Part shown: positions 35,421 through 43,276 of the stretch, piece by piece
Position numbering within the stretch: position 1 is the stretch's first letter
How the letters are laid out: every line of letters starts with the position of its first letter
Origin: Alphaproteobacteria bacterium
GTDB taxonomy: Bacteria > Pseudomonadota > Alphaproteobacteria > UBA6615
Assembly: GCA_002727315.1 (NCBI GenBank)
Contig: PBWR01000022.1
Span: 23,378 to 87,377, forward strand
Reading direction: 5' to 3'
Length of the DNA: 64,000 nt
Notes under the pieces: model-generated
Told to the model about the DNA's origin: nothing
Seen by the model: the letters and a program-made list of their open reading frames with translations, nothing else
The model's database searches: none
Translations under genes and position numbers: made by a program

Positions 35421-36305
35421 ATGGCTGAGAAGATCGGAATTCTGGGACTGGGTTTGATCGGGAGCCTGACGGCCGAAATCCTGATGCCCGAAGGTTATGA
35501 ATGCGCTGCGGTTCGCCGCCCGAGCACCGAGCACTTCCCTGACACCGGCGGCAAGCTGTTCGATACGGCGCGCGAGCTCGCCGAATGGTCCGATGTCCTG
35601 ATCTCGGCATTGCCGACCGTGGATTCCGCGCGCGAAGCCTTTTCCGGGCCGGACGGGGTCGTGGCCGGGGCGCACGAGGGGCTGACGGTGATCGAGATGA
35701 ATACCTTCCCTGTCGCGGTGAAGGAGGAGATGAAGGCCCTGATCGACCCGACGGCCGCCGAGATCATCGATTGCCCGATCAGTGGTACCCAGCCGGTCAT
35801 CCGTGCCGGCAAGGGGGTAATCATGATGAGCGGTGACGAGGCGCTGTGCGAAGCGGTCAAGCCGATGCTGGAGCTGGTCTGCCCCACGACCTTCTATGTC
35901 GGTGACTACGGCACCGGCATCAAACTCAAGCTGATGATCAATTTCATGGTTGGTGCGAACACCGTGGCGCTGGCCGAGGGCATGTTGTTCGGTGCCCAGA
36001 TGGGCCTGGACCCGCAGCAGATGATCGACGTGGTCGGTCCCAGCGCCGCCGGCTCGACCGTCTTCGGGATGCGCGCCGGCATCATCAAGGATCGCGCCTG
36101 GCAGCCCTGCGCGGGGCCCAGCAAGCTGCTCTGGAAGGACCTCGATATCGTCGAGGAACAGGCCGATGCGCTCGGCTTGTCCGCGCCGCTGCTGCGTATC
36201 TGCAACCAGTACTACAAGAAGATTGCGGCGGCCGACCGGCTCGAGGACGAGTGCTCGGTGGTCTATGAAATTCTCGAAGACGAGATCAAGTCCGCCGCCG
36301 AGTAG
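35421..36305 (+). CDS. NAD(P)-dependent beta-hydroxyacid dehydrogenase (3-hydroxyisobutyrate dehydrogenase family)
   Basis: The 294-aa protein has the Rossmann motif ILGLGLIGSLTAEIL at residues 7-21 and the substrate-binding IDCPISGTQPVIRAGKG near 116-132, where the family normally has DAPVSGG. The catalytic lysine motif GTGIKLKLMINF places Lys170 and Asn174 at canonical spacing. Family members act on 3-hydroxyisobutyrate, tartronate semialdehyde or sulfolactaldehyde. The altered substrate loop (CPISGTQP) suggests a different acid. It is last in the IclR-ThDP unit and has GAGGAAGAA just before the start. It converges with the SMP-30 gene. Confidence 0.87.
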   Translation: MAEKIGILGLGLIGSLTAEILMPEGYECAAVRRPSTEHFPDTGGKLFDTARELAEWSDVLISALPTVDSAREAFSGPDGVVAGAHEGLTVIEMNTFPVAVKEEMKALIDPTAAEIIDCPISGTQPVIRAGKGVIMMSGDEALCEAVKPMLELVCPTTFYVGDYGTGIKLKLMINFMVGANTVALAEGMLFGAQMGLDPQQMIDVVGPSAAGSTVFGMRAGIIKDRAWQPCAGPSKLLWKDLDIVEEQADALGLSAPLLRICNQYYKKIAAADRLEDECSVVYEILEDEIKSAAE

Positions 36306-36310
36306 CACTC

Positions 36311-37225
36311 CTAAATGTGCGAGTAGAGCATCCGGCCCGGGACCGGCATGTCGGCGGTCAGGACCTGGCCGCTCGACGATTCCGTAATGAAGAGTGTCCG
36401 GTTGTCGGGCCCGCCATAGGCGCAGTTGGTCATCAGCGGGCCGGCGCAGGAATTGATCCTGTAGATCGGCTCGCCGGTCGGCCCGAACACCCAGATCGCG
36501 CCAAAACCCACATGGCAGACCAGGATGTTACCATCGGCGTCGGCGGCCATGCCGTCGGGCCCGGTGCCGCCCGACAGGCGCATGGTGCATCCCACCTGGT
36601 CCGCGCGCCCATGGGCGTTTAGGCGCATCCGCCACACGGCGTTGTCCCGGGTCAGCCCGACATAGAGCATCTTCTCATCCGCGCTCAGCACCAGCCCGTT
36701 CGGGCTTGGCAGGTCAGCGCAAACCAGCTCCAGCCTTCCGTCTGCGCGCAGGCAAAACACGCACCCCGTACGATCGATCAAGTCCGATGTGCCCTGGTCG
36801 GTGAAATAGAGATCACCGTTCGACGCGAATGTCAGGTCGTTGGTGCCGCGGAACCGCTCGTTACCCTGTCGCACCAGATGGGGCTCGACCGATCCGGTGG
36901 CAGGATCGAGGCGCATCAGGCCGTGATAATGATCAGCGATGATGCCGTGGCCGTCCTTGTGGAAGGCGAGGCCGTTGGGCTCGCCCTTATACGCACAGAC
37001 CATCTCGATCTCGGCGTCGGAAGAGATCCGGAACAGCCGCCCCCGGGCGACATCAACGAGCCAGAGGTTGCCGTCGCGATCGAAGGAGGGGCCTTCCAGG
37101 AAGCTGGGCGTATCCGGGCGGCCGAACAGCAGGCCTGCCCACTCGGAATCGCGGTCCGTGATTCCGTACCTGGCATTGATGTCGGCGAACGGTCTGGTCT
37201 CGATGACGGGCGGCGGTGCGAACAT
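36311..37225 (-). CDS. SMP-30/gluconolactonase family protein
   Basis: The 304-aa six-bladed propeller hydrolyses a lactone in family members that have been studied. Metal-ligand positions appear in SFLEGPSFDRDGNLWLVD (Glu), RFRGTNDLTFASNGDLYFTD (Asn) and LPSPNGLVLSADEKMLYVG (Asn), with TGPDGMAADADGNILVCH supplying Asp. No signal peptide is seen. Its start is 5 bases after the MeaB stop, so it is the last gene of the long minus-strand unit. A lactone intermediate in the pathway is implied, though family members are often mis-assigned by name. Confidence 0.87.
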   Translation of the reverse strand: MFAPPPVIETRPFADINARYGITDRDSEWAGLLFGRPDTPSFLEGPSFDRDGNLWLVDVARGRLFRISSDAEIEMVCAYKGEPNGLAFHKDGHGIIADHYHGLMRLDPATGSVEPHLVRQGNERFRGTNDLTFASNGDLYFTDQGTSDLIDRTGCVFCLRADGRLELVCADLPSPNGLVLSADEKMLYVGLTRDNAVWRMRLNAHGRADQVGCTMRLSGGTGPDGMAADADGNILVCHVGFGAIWVFGPTGEPIYRINSCAGPLMTNCAYGGPDNRTLFITESSSGQVLTADMPVPGRMLYSHI

Positions 37226-37230
37226 CGCAT

Positions 37231-38130
37231 TCAGTCTCCGGAATCGGGCCCGAGCCGGGCAACAAGCGCGTCGAACAGGTCACGTTGGCCCTTGTCCAGG
37301 AAGTCGGCACCTTCTTCGTCCAGCACTTCTTTGACCCGGCGGGCGATGAGGCCCTGGGCCTGATAGCGCGCCCTGGCGCGCCGCGTGGCGTCGGGATCGG
37401 TATGTCCGGCGCGCCACGTCGCGTGCGCCGTGATGCCGGCGTCGAGGGCGCGAAATCCGTCCTCATCGTTGCGCGCGGTGCGGATGACGGGCGGTGTCCA
37501 GCCGTCGCCGCGTTCGCGAGAGGCCACGTTTTCGATCTCCGCCGCCATCAAGTCGGCGCCGGGCAGGTCGGACTTGTTGACCACATAGATGTCCGCCATT
37601 TCCAGGATGCCCGCCTTCATGGCCTGGATCGCATCGCCGGATTCCGGCACCAGCACCAGGACCACCGTGTCGACGAGGGTGCGGATCGTATACTCCGCCT
37701 GGCCGACGCCCACGGTCTCCAGAATGATTTCATCGAATCCATGGCCTTCCATGGCGTTCAGAAGGTCGGCGGTGTTGTCCGCCAGCCCGTCATGGGCCCG
37801 GCGGCTCGGGATCGACCGGATAAAGATGTCTGGATCGTCGGCAATCGCGTCCATGCGGATGCGGTCGCCGAGGATCGAACCCTGGGAAAGGGGGCTGGTG
37901 GGATCGATCGCCAGTACGGCAATCCGGCCACTTGCGGCCTTGCGCCGCTGGGCCAGCCGGGCGATGAGCGAGCTCTTGCCGGCACCCGGTGCGCCGGTCA
38001 CGCCAATGCGTGGCAGGGATGGGGGTGCCAGATCATCTTGCTGTGCCAGGGTTTCGGTGACATCCGCATCGGCGATGCGCGTCAGGGCACGGCTGAGGTT
38101 TCGGCGCGGGTTGCGGGTTGGTCCGCTCAT
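37231..38130 (-). CDS. meaB: Methylmalonyl-CoA mutase-associated GTPase MeaB
   Basis: MeaB is a G3E-family GTPase that guards loading and reactivation of adenosylcobalamin in acyl-CoA mutases. The Walker A motif is GVTGAPGAGKSSLIARLAQR (about residue 43), the switch region is ILETVGVGQAEYTIR, and the base-specificity motif is VVNKSDLPGADL. The 299-aa length is a little short of typical (about 320-330). It overlaps the upstream CoA-transferase gene by 4 bases and lies two genes from the mutase subunits, which supports a dedicated chaperone. Confidence 0.93.
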   Translation of the reverse strand: MSGPTRNPRRNLSRALTRIADADVTETLAQQDDLAPPSLPRIGVTGAPGAGKSSLIARLAQRRKAASGRIAVLAIDPTSPLSQGSILGDRIRMDAIADDPDIFIRSIPSRRAHDGLADNTADLLNAMEGHGFDEIILETVGVGQAEYTIRTLVDTVVLVLVPESGDAIQAMKAGILEMADIYVVNKSDLPGADLMAAEIENVASRERGDGWTPPVIRTARNDEDGFRALDAGITAHATWRAGHTDPDATRRARARYQAQGLIARRVKEVLDEEGADFLDKGQRDLFDALVARLGPDSGD

Positions 38131-39272
38131 TTCGCGGCAACCGCCTTCGGCAATCGGCCCAGCACCTCTTCCGTGTGTTCGCCCAGCAGGGGCGGCAACC
38201 CATAGCGCTGTTGATGATCGGACATCTTGATCGGGTTGCCAACCACCCGCAGCGCACCGTCGGGCGTGGGGATGACCGCGATCATCTCGCGCGATTGGGC
38301 GATGTCGCCGTCCAGCGCCTGGTCGAGCGTTTCGACGCCCGAGACCACCAGGCCCTCCTGTCCAAGCAGGTCGACCCAGTGGGCCGTGGTCTCGCCCCTC
38401 AACAACTCCGCGACGGCCGCAATCACGGCCTTCCGGTTCTCGGAGCGGGCCGTCATGGTCGCGAACTGCGGATCGTCTGCCCGCTCGGGCCAGCCCGCCA
38501 CGTCGCAGAACTTCTTCCAGAACTTGTCGGTCGAGACAAACAGCATCAGGAAGCCGTCGCGGCTCTCGAACACCTGGGCCGGGACCATATAGGGGTGTGC
38601 GCTGTTTGCCGTTCGCTGGGGGACGGATCCATGGTTGAGGTAGCCCGATGCGAGATAGTTCAGTTGGGACAGCATGGTGTCGAACAGGGAGACATCGACC
38701 TGCCCACCCTTGCCCTCGATGATCTTGGCCAGCATCCCCACCGCGCCCATCATGCCGGTCGAATTGTCGACGGCCGAATAGCCCGCCTTCGTGGGTGCGG
38801 CACCCGGGTCGCCCGTCAGGGTCATGACCCCGGTCAACGCCTGCACGATGTAGTCGTAGGCTGGTTTGTCGGCGTAGGGGCCGTCGAGGCCGAAACCGGT
38901 CAGTGCGACGCAGACGAGGGCTTCATTGTGCCGGCGCAATTGTTCGTAGGTTAGGCCGAAGCGGCGGATGGTTTCGGGCCTGAGGTTGGTGATCAAACCG
39001 TGTGCGTCGGCTGCCAGTTCGCCCAGTCGGGCCTGACCCTCCAAAGTGTTGAGATCGAGCACCACCGAACGTTTGTTGCGGTTCAGGCTTGCGAAATAGT
39101 CATTGTAGGGCCCGGTAAACTTGCTGGTGATGTTGCGCGCCATGTCGCCGCCGGGCGGCTCGACCTTGATCACGTCGGCGCCAAGGTCTCCCAGGATCAT
39201 GCTGCTGAAGGGTCCCGCCAGGACATGGCAGACCTCGATGATCCGGATACCGGCGAGGGGGCCGTCGCTCAC
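38127..39272 (-). CDS. CaiB/BaiF family CoA-transferase
   Basis: This 381-aa class III CoA-transferase moves CoA between carboxylic acids through an enzyme-bound aspartyl thioester. The N-terminal CHVLAGPFSSMILGDLGADV and IKVEPPGGDMARNI are family hallmarks, and the catalytic aspartate is in GYSAVDNSTGMMGAVGML. It overlaps meaB by 4 bases and the B12-subunit gene by 4 bases, so it is translated with them. It probably activates the mutase substrate or recycles CoA from its product. The acid cannot be named; formyl-CoA, carnitine and succinyl-CoA-dependent members all share these motifs. Confidence 0.89.
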   Translation of the reverse strand: MSDGPLAGIRIIEVCHVLAGPFSSMILGDLGADVIKVEPPGGDMARNITSKFTGPYNDYFASLNRNKRSVVLDLNTLEGQARLGELAADAHGLITNLRPETIRRFGLTYEQLRRHNEALVCVALTGFGLDGPYADKPAYDYIVQALTGVMTLTGDPGAAPTKAGYSAVDNSTGMMGAVGMLAKIIEGKGGQVDVSLFDTMLSQLNYLASGYLNHGSVPQRTANSAHPYMVPAQVFESRDGFLMLFVSTDKFWKKFCDVAGWPERADDPQFATMTARSENRKAVIAAVAELLRGETTAHWVDLLGQEGLVVSGVETLDQALDGDIAQSREMIAVIPTPDGALRVVGNPIKMSDHQQRYGLPPLLGEHTEEVLGRLPKAVAAK

Positions 39273-39667
39273 GCGCCGAGATCCGCATCGATTGCGGACA
39301 CCACATCATCGACCGTCATTTCCGCGGTGAAGATGCCGCGCGCGCCCGCTCCGCGCAGTTCGTCATGGTCTTCGCTCGGGATGGTGCCGCCGACGAAGAT
39401 GTGGATGTCGCCGGCGTCTAGATCGGTGAGACAGCGCACCGTTTCCTCGACCAGTTCCTTGTGGCTGCCCGACAGAATCGACAGGCCCACCGCGTCAACA
39501 TCCTCGTCGACCGCCACCTTGGCGATGTAGTCTGGACTGCGCCGAAGGCCGGTGTAGATGACATCGGCACCCGCATCGCGCAGGGCGAGTGCAATGATCT
39601 TCGCGCCCACGTCGTGCCCGTCGAGGCCCGGCTTGGCAATCAGGATGCGTTTTCCCTTGAGGCTCAT
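39269..39667 (-). CDS. Acyl-CoA mutase small subunit, cobalamin-binding
   Basis: The 132-aa protein is a free-standing B12-binding domain. The base-off/His-on motif DxHxxG is present as LDGHDVGAK (Asp16, His18, Gly21), and VGLSILSGSHKELVEE and HIFVGGTIPSEDHDEL are the other loops contacting cobalamin. It matches the C-terminal domain of methylmalonyl-CoA mutase and the small subunits of isobutyryl- and 2-hydroxyisobutyryl-CoA mutases. It starts 9 bases after the large-subunit stop and overlaps the CoA-transferase by 4 bases. It must work with the adjacent large subunit. Confidence 0.93.
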   Translation of the reverse strand: MSLKGKRILIAKPGLDGHDVGAKIIALALRDAGADVIYTGLRRSPDYIAKVAVDEDVDAVGLSILSGSHKELVEETVRCLTDLDAGDIHIFVGGTIPSEDHDELRGAGARGIFTAEMTVDDVVSAIDADLGA

Positions 39668-39676
39668 GGTTCGATC

Positions 39677-41326
39677 CTACAGTCGCACGGGTTCCTGGAA
39701 CTCGCCCCACTGCTTCTTCAGTGTCGCCACCATCTCGCCGACGGTCGCGTATGCGTGGCAGCAGTTGATCAGGTAAGGCATCATGTTCTCACTGTCGGTT
39801 GCCGCGGCCTTCTCCAGAGCCGCCAGCGAGGCCTCGACGGCGCCGTTGTCGCGGCCGTCACGTATGCGCTCGAATTTCTCGATCACCCGCGCCGAAGCCT
39901 GGGGATCGAGTTTGAACAGCTCGGCCACGCCCTCGTTCTGGTCTTCGCGGCGGAAATAGTTCTGGCCCACGACCACGGTCTCGCCGTCGTCCACCTTGCG
40001 TTTCCGTTCGGCGGCCCGCTGCGCGATCTTGAGTTGCAGCCAGCCATCCTCGACCGCCTTGGTGACCCCGCCATACTCCTCGATTTCCTCGATCACCTTG
40101 GTGATCTCTTCTTCCATACGGTCGGTCAGCCATTCGACATAGTGGCTGCCACCCAGAGGGTCGACCGTCCGGGCGATGCCGGATTCGTGGGCCACGATCT
40201 GCTGGGTGCGCACTGCGATCTCGGCCGAATGCTCCGTCGGGATCTGGTAGGCCTCGTCGAAGGCTGCGGTGAAGATGGATTGGGCACCGCCCATAACCGC
40301 CGCCATGTTCTCGATGCCGACGCGGACGACATTGTTGTAGGGCTGAGCGCCGATCAGGGAGGAGCCGCCGCACACCACGCCGAAACGGAACATCAGGGCC
40401 TTGGGGTCCTGGACGCCGTAGCGCTCGGTCAGCAGCTTCGCCCAAAGCCGCCGGCCCGCGCGGAACTTGCAGACCTCCTCGAAGAAGTCCATGTGCACAT
40501 AGAAGAAGAAGGAAAGGCGGCGTGCGAACTTCTCGACGTCACCACCGCGCGCGATCAATTCGTCGATATAGGCCAGTCCGTTGGCAAGCGTGTAGCCCAT
40601 TTCCTCGACCGCGGTGCAGCCGGCATCGCGCACATGGGCGCCGGCGATGCTGATCGCATTGAACCGGGGTGTTTGCTCATAGGAGAACAGGATCGTATCG
40701 GCGATCAGGCGCAGCGAGGGGCGCACGGGGAATATCCAGGTCCCCCGGGCGACATATTCCTTCAGGATGTCGTTCTGAATCGTGCCGGTCAGCTTCTCGC
40801 GCGGCACGCCGCGCTTGTCGGCGACCGCGCAATACATGGCGTAGACGATGGAAGCCGTACCGTTGATGGTGAACGATGTCGATATGCCGCCCAGATCGAT
40901 CCCGTCGAACAGGATTTCGGCCTCCGCCAGGTTCGATAGGGACACGCCGACCTTACCCACTTCGGACTTGGCAATCGGGTCGACCGGGTCGTAGCCGCAC
41001 TGGGTCGGCAGGTCGAGGGCGACCGACAGGCCGGTCTGGCCCTGATCGAGCAGGAAACGATAGCGCTCGTTCGATTCCTCCGCCGTGCCAAAGCCCGAAT
41101 ACTGGCGAATGGTCCACAACCGGCCACGGAACCCGTCGGGGAAAATCCCCCGCGTGAACGGATACTCGCCGGGCACGCCCTGATCCGCATCCCCGACCAT
41201 GTCGGGTGTCACGACGGGCGGCACCTCGATTCCCGACGGCGTGGCCGTGGTGGGTTTCGTCGGCGGCGCGCGGCGCGCGATTTCTTCTTCCTGATTGTCG
41301 TCCGGTGCAGCAGCGGAATCGCTCAT
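39677..41326 (-). CDS. B12-dependent acyl-CoA mutase large subunit (methylmalonyl-CoA-mutase-like, substrate unknown)
   Basis: The 549-aa protein is the catalytic TIM-barrel half of an adenosylcobalamin mutase. Using methylmalonyl-CoA mutase (MCM) numbering from memory, Tyr89, Gln197, Arg207 and His244 align with Tyr76, Gln184, Arg194 and His231, with identical spacing. Tyr/Arg is the pair that marks MCM; isobutyryl-CoA mutase has Phe/Gln and 2-hydroxyisobutyryl-CoA mutase Ile/Gln. Two places differ: the loop usually ending PTMY or ATMY reads RGIFPDGFRGR, and the residue before the catalytic His is Ala (AGAHVRDAG) instead of Tyr. The N-terminal 40 residues are a Pro/Thr-rich tail. The start has AGGATG upstream. 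Confidence 0.9.
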   Translation of the reverse strand: MSDSAAAPDDNQEEEIARRAPPTKPTTATPSGIEVPPVVTPDMVGDADQGVPGEYPFTRGIFPDGFRGRLWTIRQYSGFGTAEESNERYRFLLDQGQTGLSVALDLPTQCGYDPVDPIAKSEVGKVGVSLSNLAEAEILFDGIDLGGISTSFTINGTASIVYAMYCAVADKRGVPREKLTGTIQNDILKEYVARGTWIFPVRPSLRLIADTILFSYEQTPRFNAISIAGAHVRDAGCTAVEEMGYTLANGLAYIDELIARGGDVEKFARRLSFFFYVHMDFFEEVCKFRAGRRLWAKLLTERYGVQDPKALMFRFGVVCGGSSLIGAQPYNNVVRVGIENMAAVMGGAQSIFTAAFDEAYQIPTEHSAEIAVRTQQIVAHESGIARTVDPLGGSHYVEWLTDRMEEEITKVIEEIEEYGGVTKAVEDGWLQLKIAQRAAERKRKVDDGETVVVGQNYFRREDQNEGVAELFKLDPQASARVIEKFERIRDGRDNGAVEASLAALEKAAATDSENMMPYLINCCHAYATVGEMVATLKKQWGEFQEPVRL

Positions 41327-41330
41327 GGTG

Positions 41331-42104
41331 TCATCCTTTCGACGGGAGGACCTTCTCGGCGGCCTCCCAATGGTCGTCGTGGGTCCATGTCTTCACGAAC
41401 ATCGCGGTTTCAATCTCGTGCATGCGATCCCTGTCGTCGCCGCGGCGGTGCGCATCGCTGACGGCTTTGAAGGCCCGCATCGACTGAGGTTTCTGATTCC
41501 GGATCGGGGCGAGAAATTCCTCGATCGTGTCATCGAACACGGTGCCGTCCTCGCCCACGGCATCGTACAGGCCGATCGCCAGCGCCTCGGTGGCGGACAG
41601 CATCTCGCCGGTGCTCATCAGGCGCAGACCCTGGGCCCGGCCCACCAGGTCGAGCAGGTCGGGGCCACCGCCCCATGCCGTCGCCAACGCGAGCCGGCCC
41701 TGGACAAAGCCGATCCGTGAATGGCTCGCCGCGACCCGGAAATCGCACGACACGGCGAGTTCGGCGCCACCCCCGAAGGCGCTGCCGTTCAAGGCCGCGA
41801 CGACCGGCACGGGAAAATCGCGGATGGCGTTGAAAGCGGCCTTGGCACCGAGCGCCATTGTTTCGGCCTCGGCTTCGGTGCGAAGCCCGGCAAGTTCGCG
41901 CAAGTCACCTCCCGCGGCGAATGTCTTCTCGCCCGCGCCGCGCAGGACGGCCGCAACCAGCATGTCGTCCGACGACGCGCCGGCGAAGGTCTTTCCGAGC
42001 GTGTCGATAATCGACAGGCTCAGCGCGTTGTGCTTCTCGGGCCGGTCGATGTTGACATAGAAGACGCCGTCACGGGTCTCGGTCAGGATCTGGTCTGCGC
42101 TCAT
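41331..42104 (-). CDS. Enoyl-CoA hydratase/isomerase family protein, possibly decarboxylase-like
   Basis: The 257-aa crotonase-fold protein has the oxyanion-hole segments TFAAGGDLREL and GSAFGGGAELAVSCDFR. The first catalytic Glu of true hydratases is kept (Glu115), but the second is Gln135 in GFVQGRLALATAWGG. This Q plus a W-G-G turn resembles crotonase-fold decarboxylases acting on malonyl-type CoAs more than enoyl-CoA hydratases; that is an inference from memory of the family. It lies 4 bases upstream of the mutase large subunit. A role in consuming or proofreading a carboxylated acyl-CoA would suit its place. Confidence 0.82.
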   Translation of the reverse strand: MSADQILTETRDGVFYVNIDRPEKHNALSLSIIDTLGKTFAGASSDDMLVAAVLRGAGEKTFAAGGDLRELAGLRTEAEAETMALGAKAAFNAIRDFPVPVVAALNGSAFGGGAELAVSCDFRVAASHSRIGFVQGRLALATAWGGGPDLLDLVGRAQGLRLMSTGEMLSATEALAIGLYDAVGEDGTVFDDTIEEFLAPIRNQKPQSMRAFKAVSDAHRRGDDRDRMHEIETAMFVKTWTHDDHWEAAEKVLPSKG

Positions 42105-42161
42105 AAATACTCTTCCGTCGCGTGACGCACTGGCCCGTTGTCGGCGGGACGGGAACGAGGA

Positions 42162-43193
42162 TCAGTCCTCGTCCATCTCCGCGGTGCGATAGATGTAGTT
42201 GCCGTCCATGTAGGTGACGAAGAAGTCGTGAAACGACATGGGCGTGTATTTCGGCTTTTCACCGGCCTCGATGCATGTCGGCAATGGATCGGCAACGGTC
42301 TCGTCGTTGCAGTTGTAGAAGAATGTCAGCGCGTAGCGATGATCGTTCGGCGGCACCACGCGATGCGGGGTGGCGATGAAGCGGCCGTTCGTCCAGCGGT
42401 TGAAGAATTAGCCGGTGTTGACGACGATGGCCCCACGCAGAGGCTCGACGACCATCCACTTGCCCGAAGGGGCCATGACTTCCAGCCCGGCCACATCCAT
42501 GAGCGGCAAATAGGTCATCGAGCTGTGGTCGGAGTGGGGGGACAGGGAGAATTGTCCCTCCTCGGCGTCGACCGGCGGATACCAGGCCGTCCGGATGTAA
42601 TATTCCGGGTGCGAGAACTTGTCGTCGAAATAGTTAGCCGGCAGTTCGAGTGCGCGCGCATAGGCCGGTAGCATGCGGGTGGCCAGCTTGGCCATGTTCG
42701 CCTGGTAATCGAGCAGCACCTCGCGGAATTCAGGCAATTCTTCGGGCCATTGGTTCAGGTTCCGGTGGCGGACATTCTCGACGACCTTCGGGTCGTCGGG
42801 CGGGCGCTCACGCATGATCGCCCAGGCTTCGTTGAGGTCCTTCTTCTCGTTCTTCGCGATCTTCGACCAGCGCAGGATCAGCGACTTGTTGGGGATGAAA
42901 CCCTGGTGATGGAAGTCGACCCGGTACTTCATCTTCGTCTCATCGGGCAGTTCAAACAGATGTGCGATCTGTTCGAAGCTGCGGTCGATCAGATCCTGAT
43001 CGACGCCGTGATTGACGATGCAATAGAAGCCCAGGCTTTCCTGGATCGCGCGCAGTTCCGTGGCGAACTGTTCAAGCGCGTCGGCGTCACCCGCCAGAAA
43101 GGGACCGACATCGACGACAGGGATTTTCTCTTCCGCGATGCATTCGGCGATGTAGGGGGAGATTTGGAGTTCCGATTCTGCTGCAACGGACAT
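42162..43193 (-). pseudogene. Isopenicillin-N-synthase-like 2OG-Fe(II) oxygenase interrupted by one TAA
   Basis: The frame codes a 343-residue oxygenase of the IPNS/flavonoid dioxygenase type. The N-terminal DIOX_N part includes IPVVDVGPFL and LGFYCIVNHGVDQDL, and the HxD iron ligands are in SLSPHSDHSSM (His220, Asp222). At codon 262 (42408-42410) a TAA interrupts the motif VVNTG*FFNRWTNGRF; the same frame then continues with ATPHRVV (third iron ligand, His277) and HRYALTFFYN (2OG-binding Arg286) to a normal stop. A single base change would restore it. The truncated product lacks the distal iron ligand and 2OG clamp. The start has GGAGG upstream. A sequencing error is possible. Confidence 0.83.
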
Positions 43194-43276
43194 GCAAGCC
43201 TCCATGCTTGGTTGCGTCCGGACCCCGCGCCGGTCGACGGCGCGGGGTGTGCCGGATTTCGTCATTCGGCCGTCTA

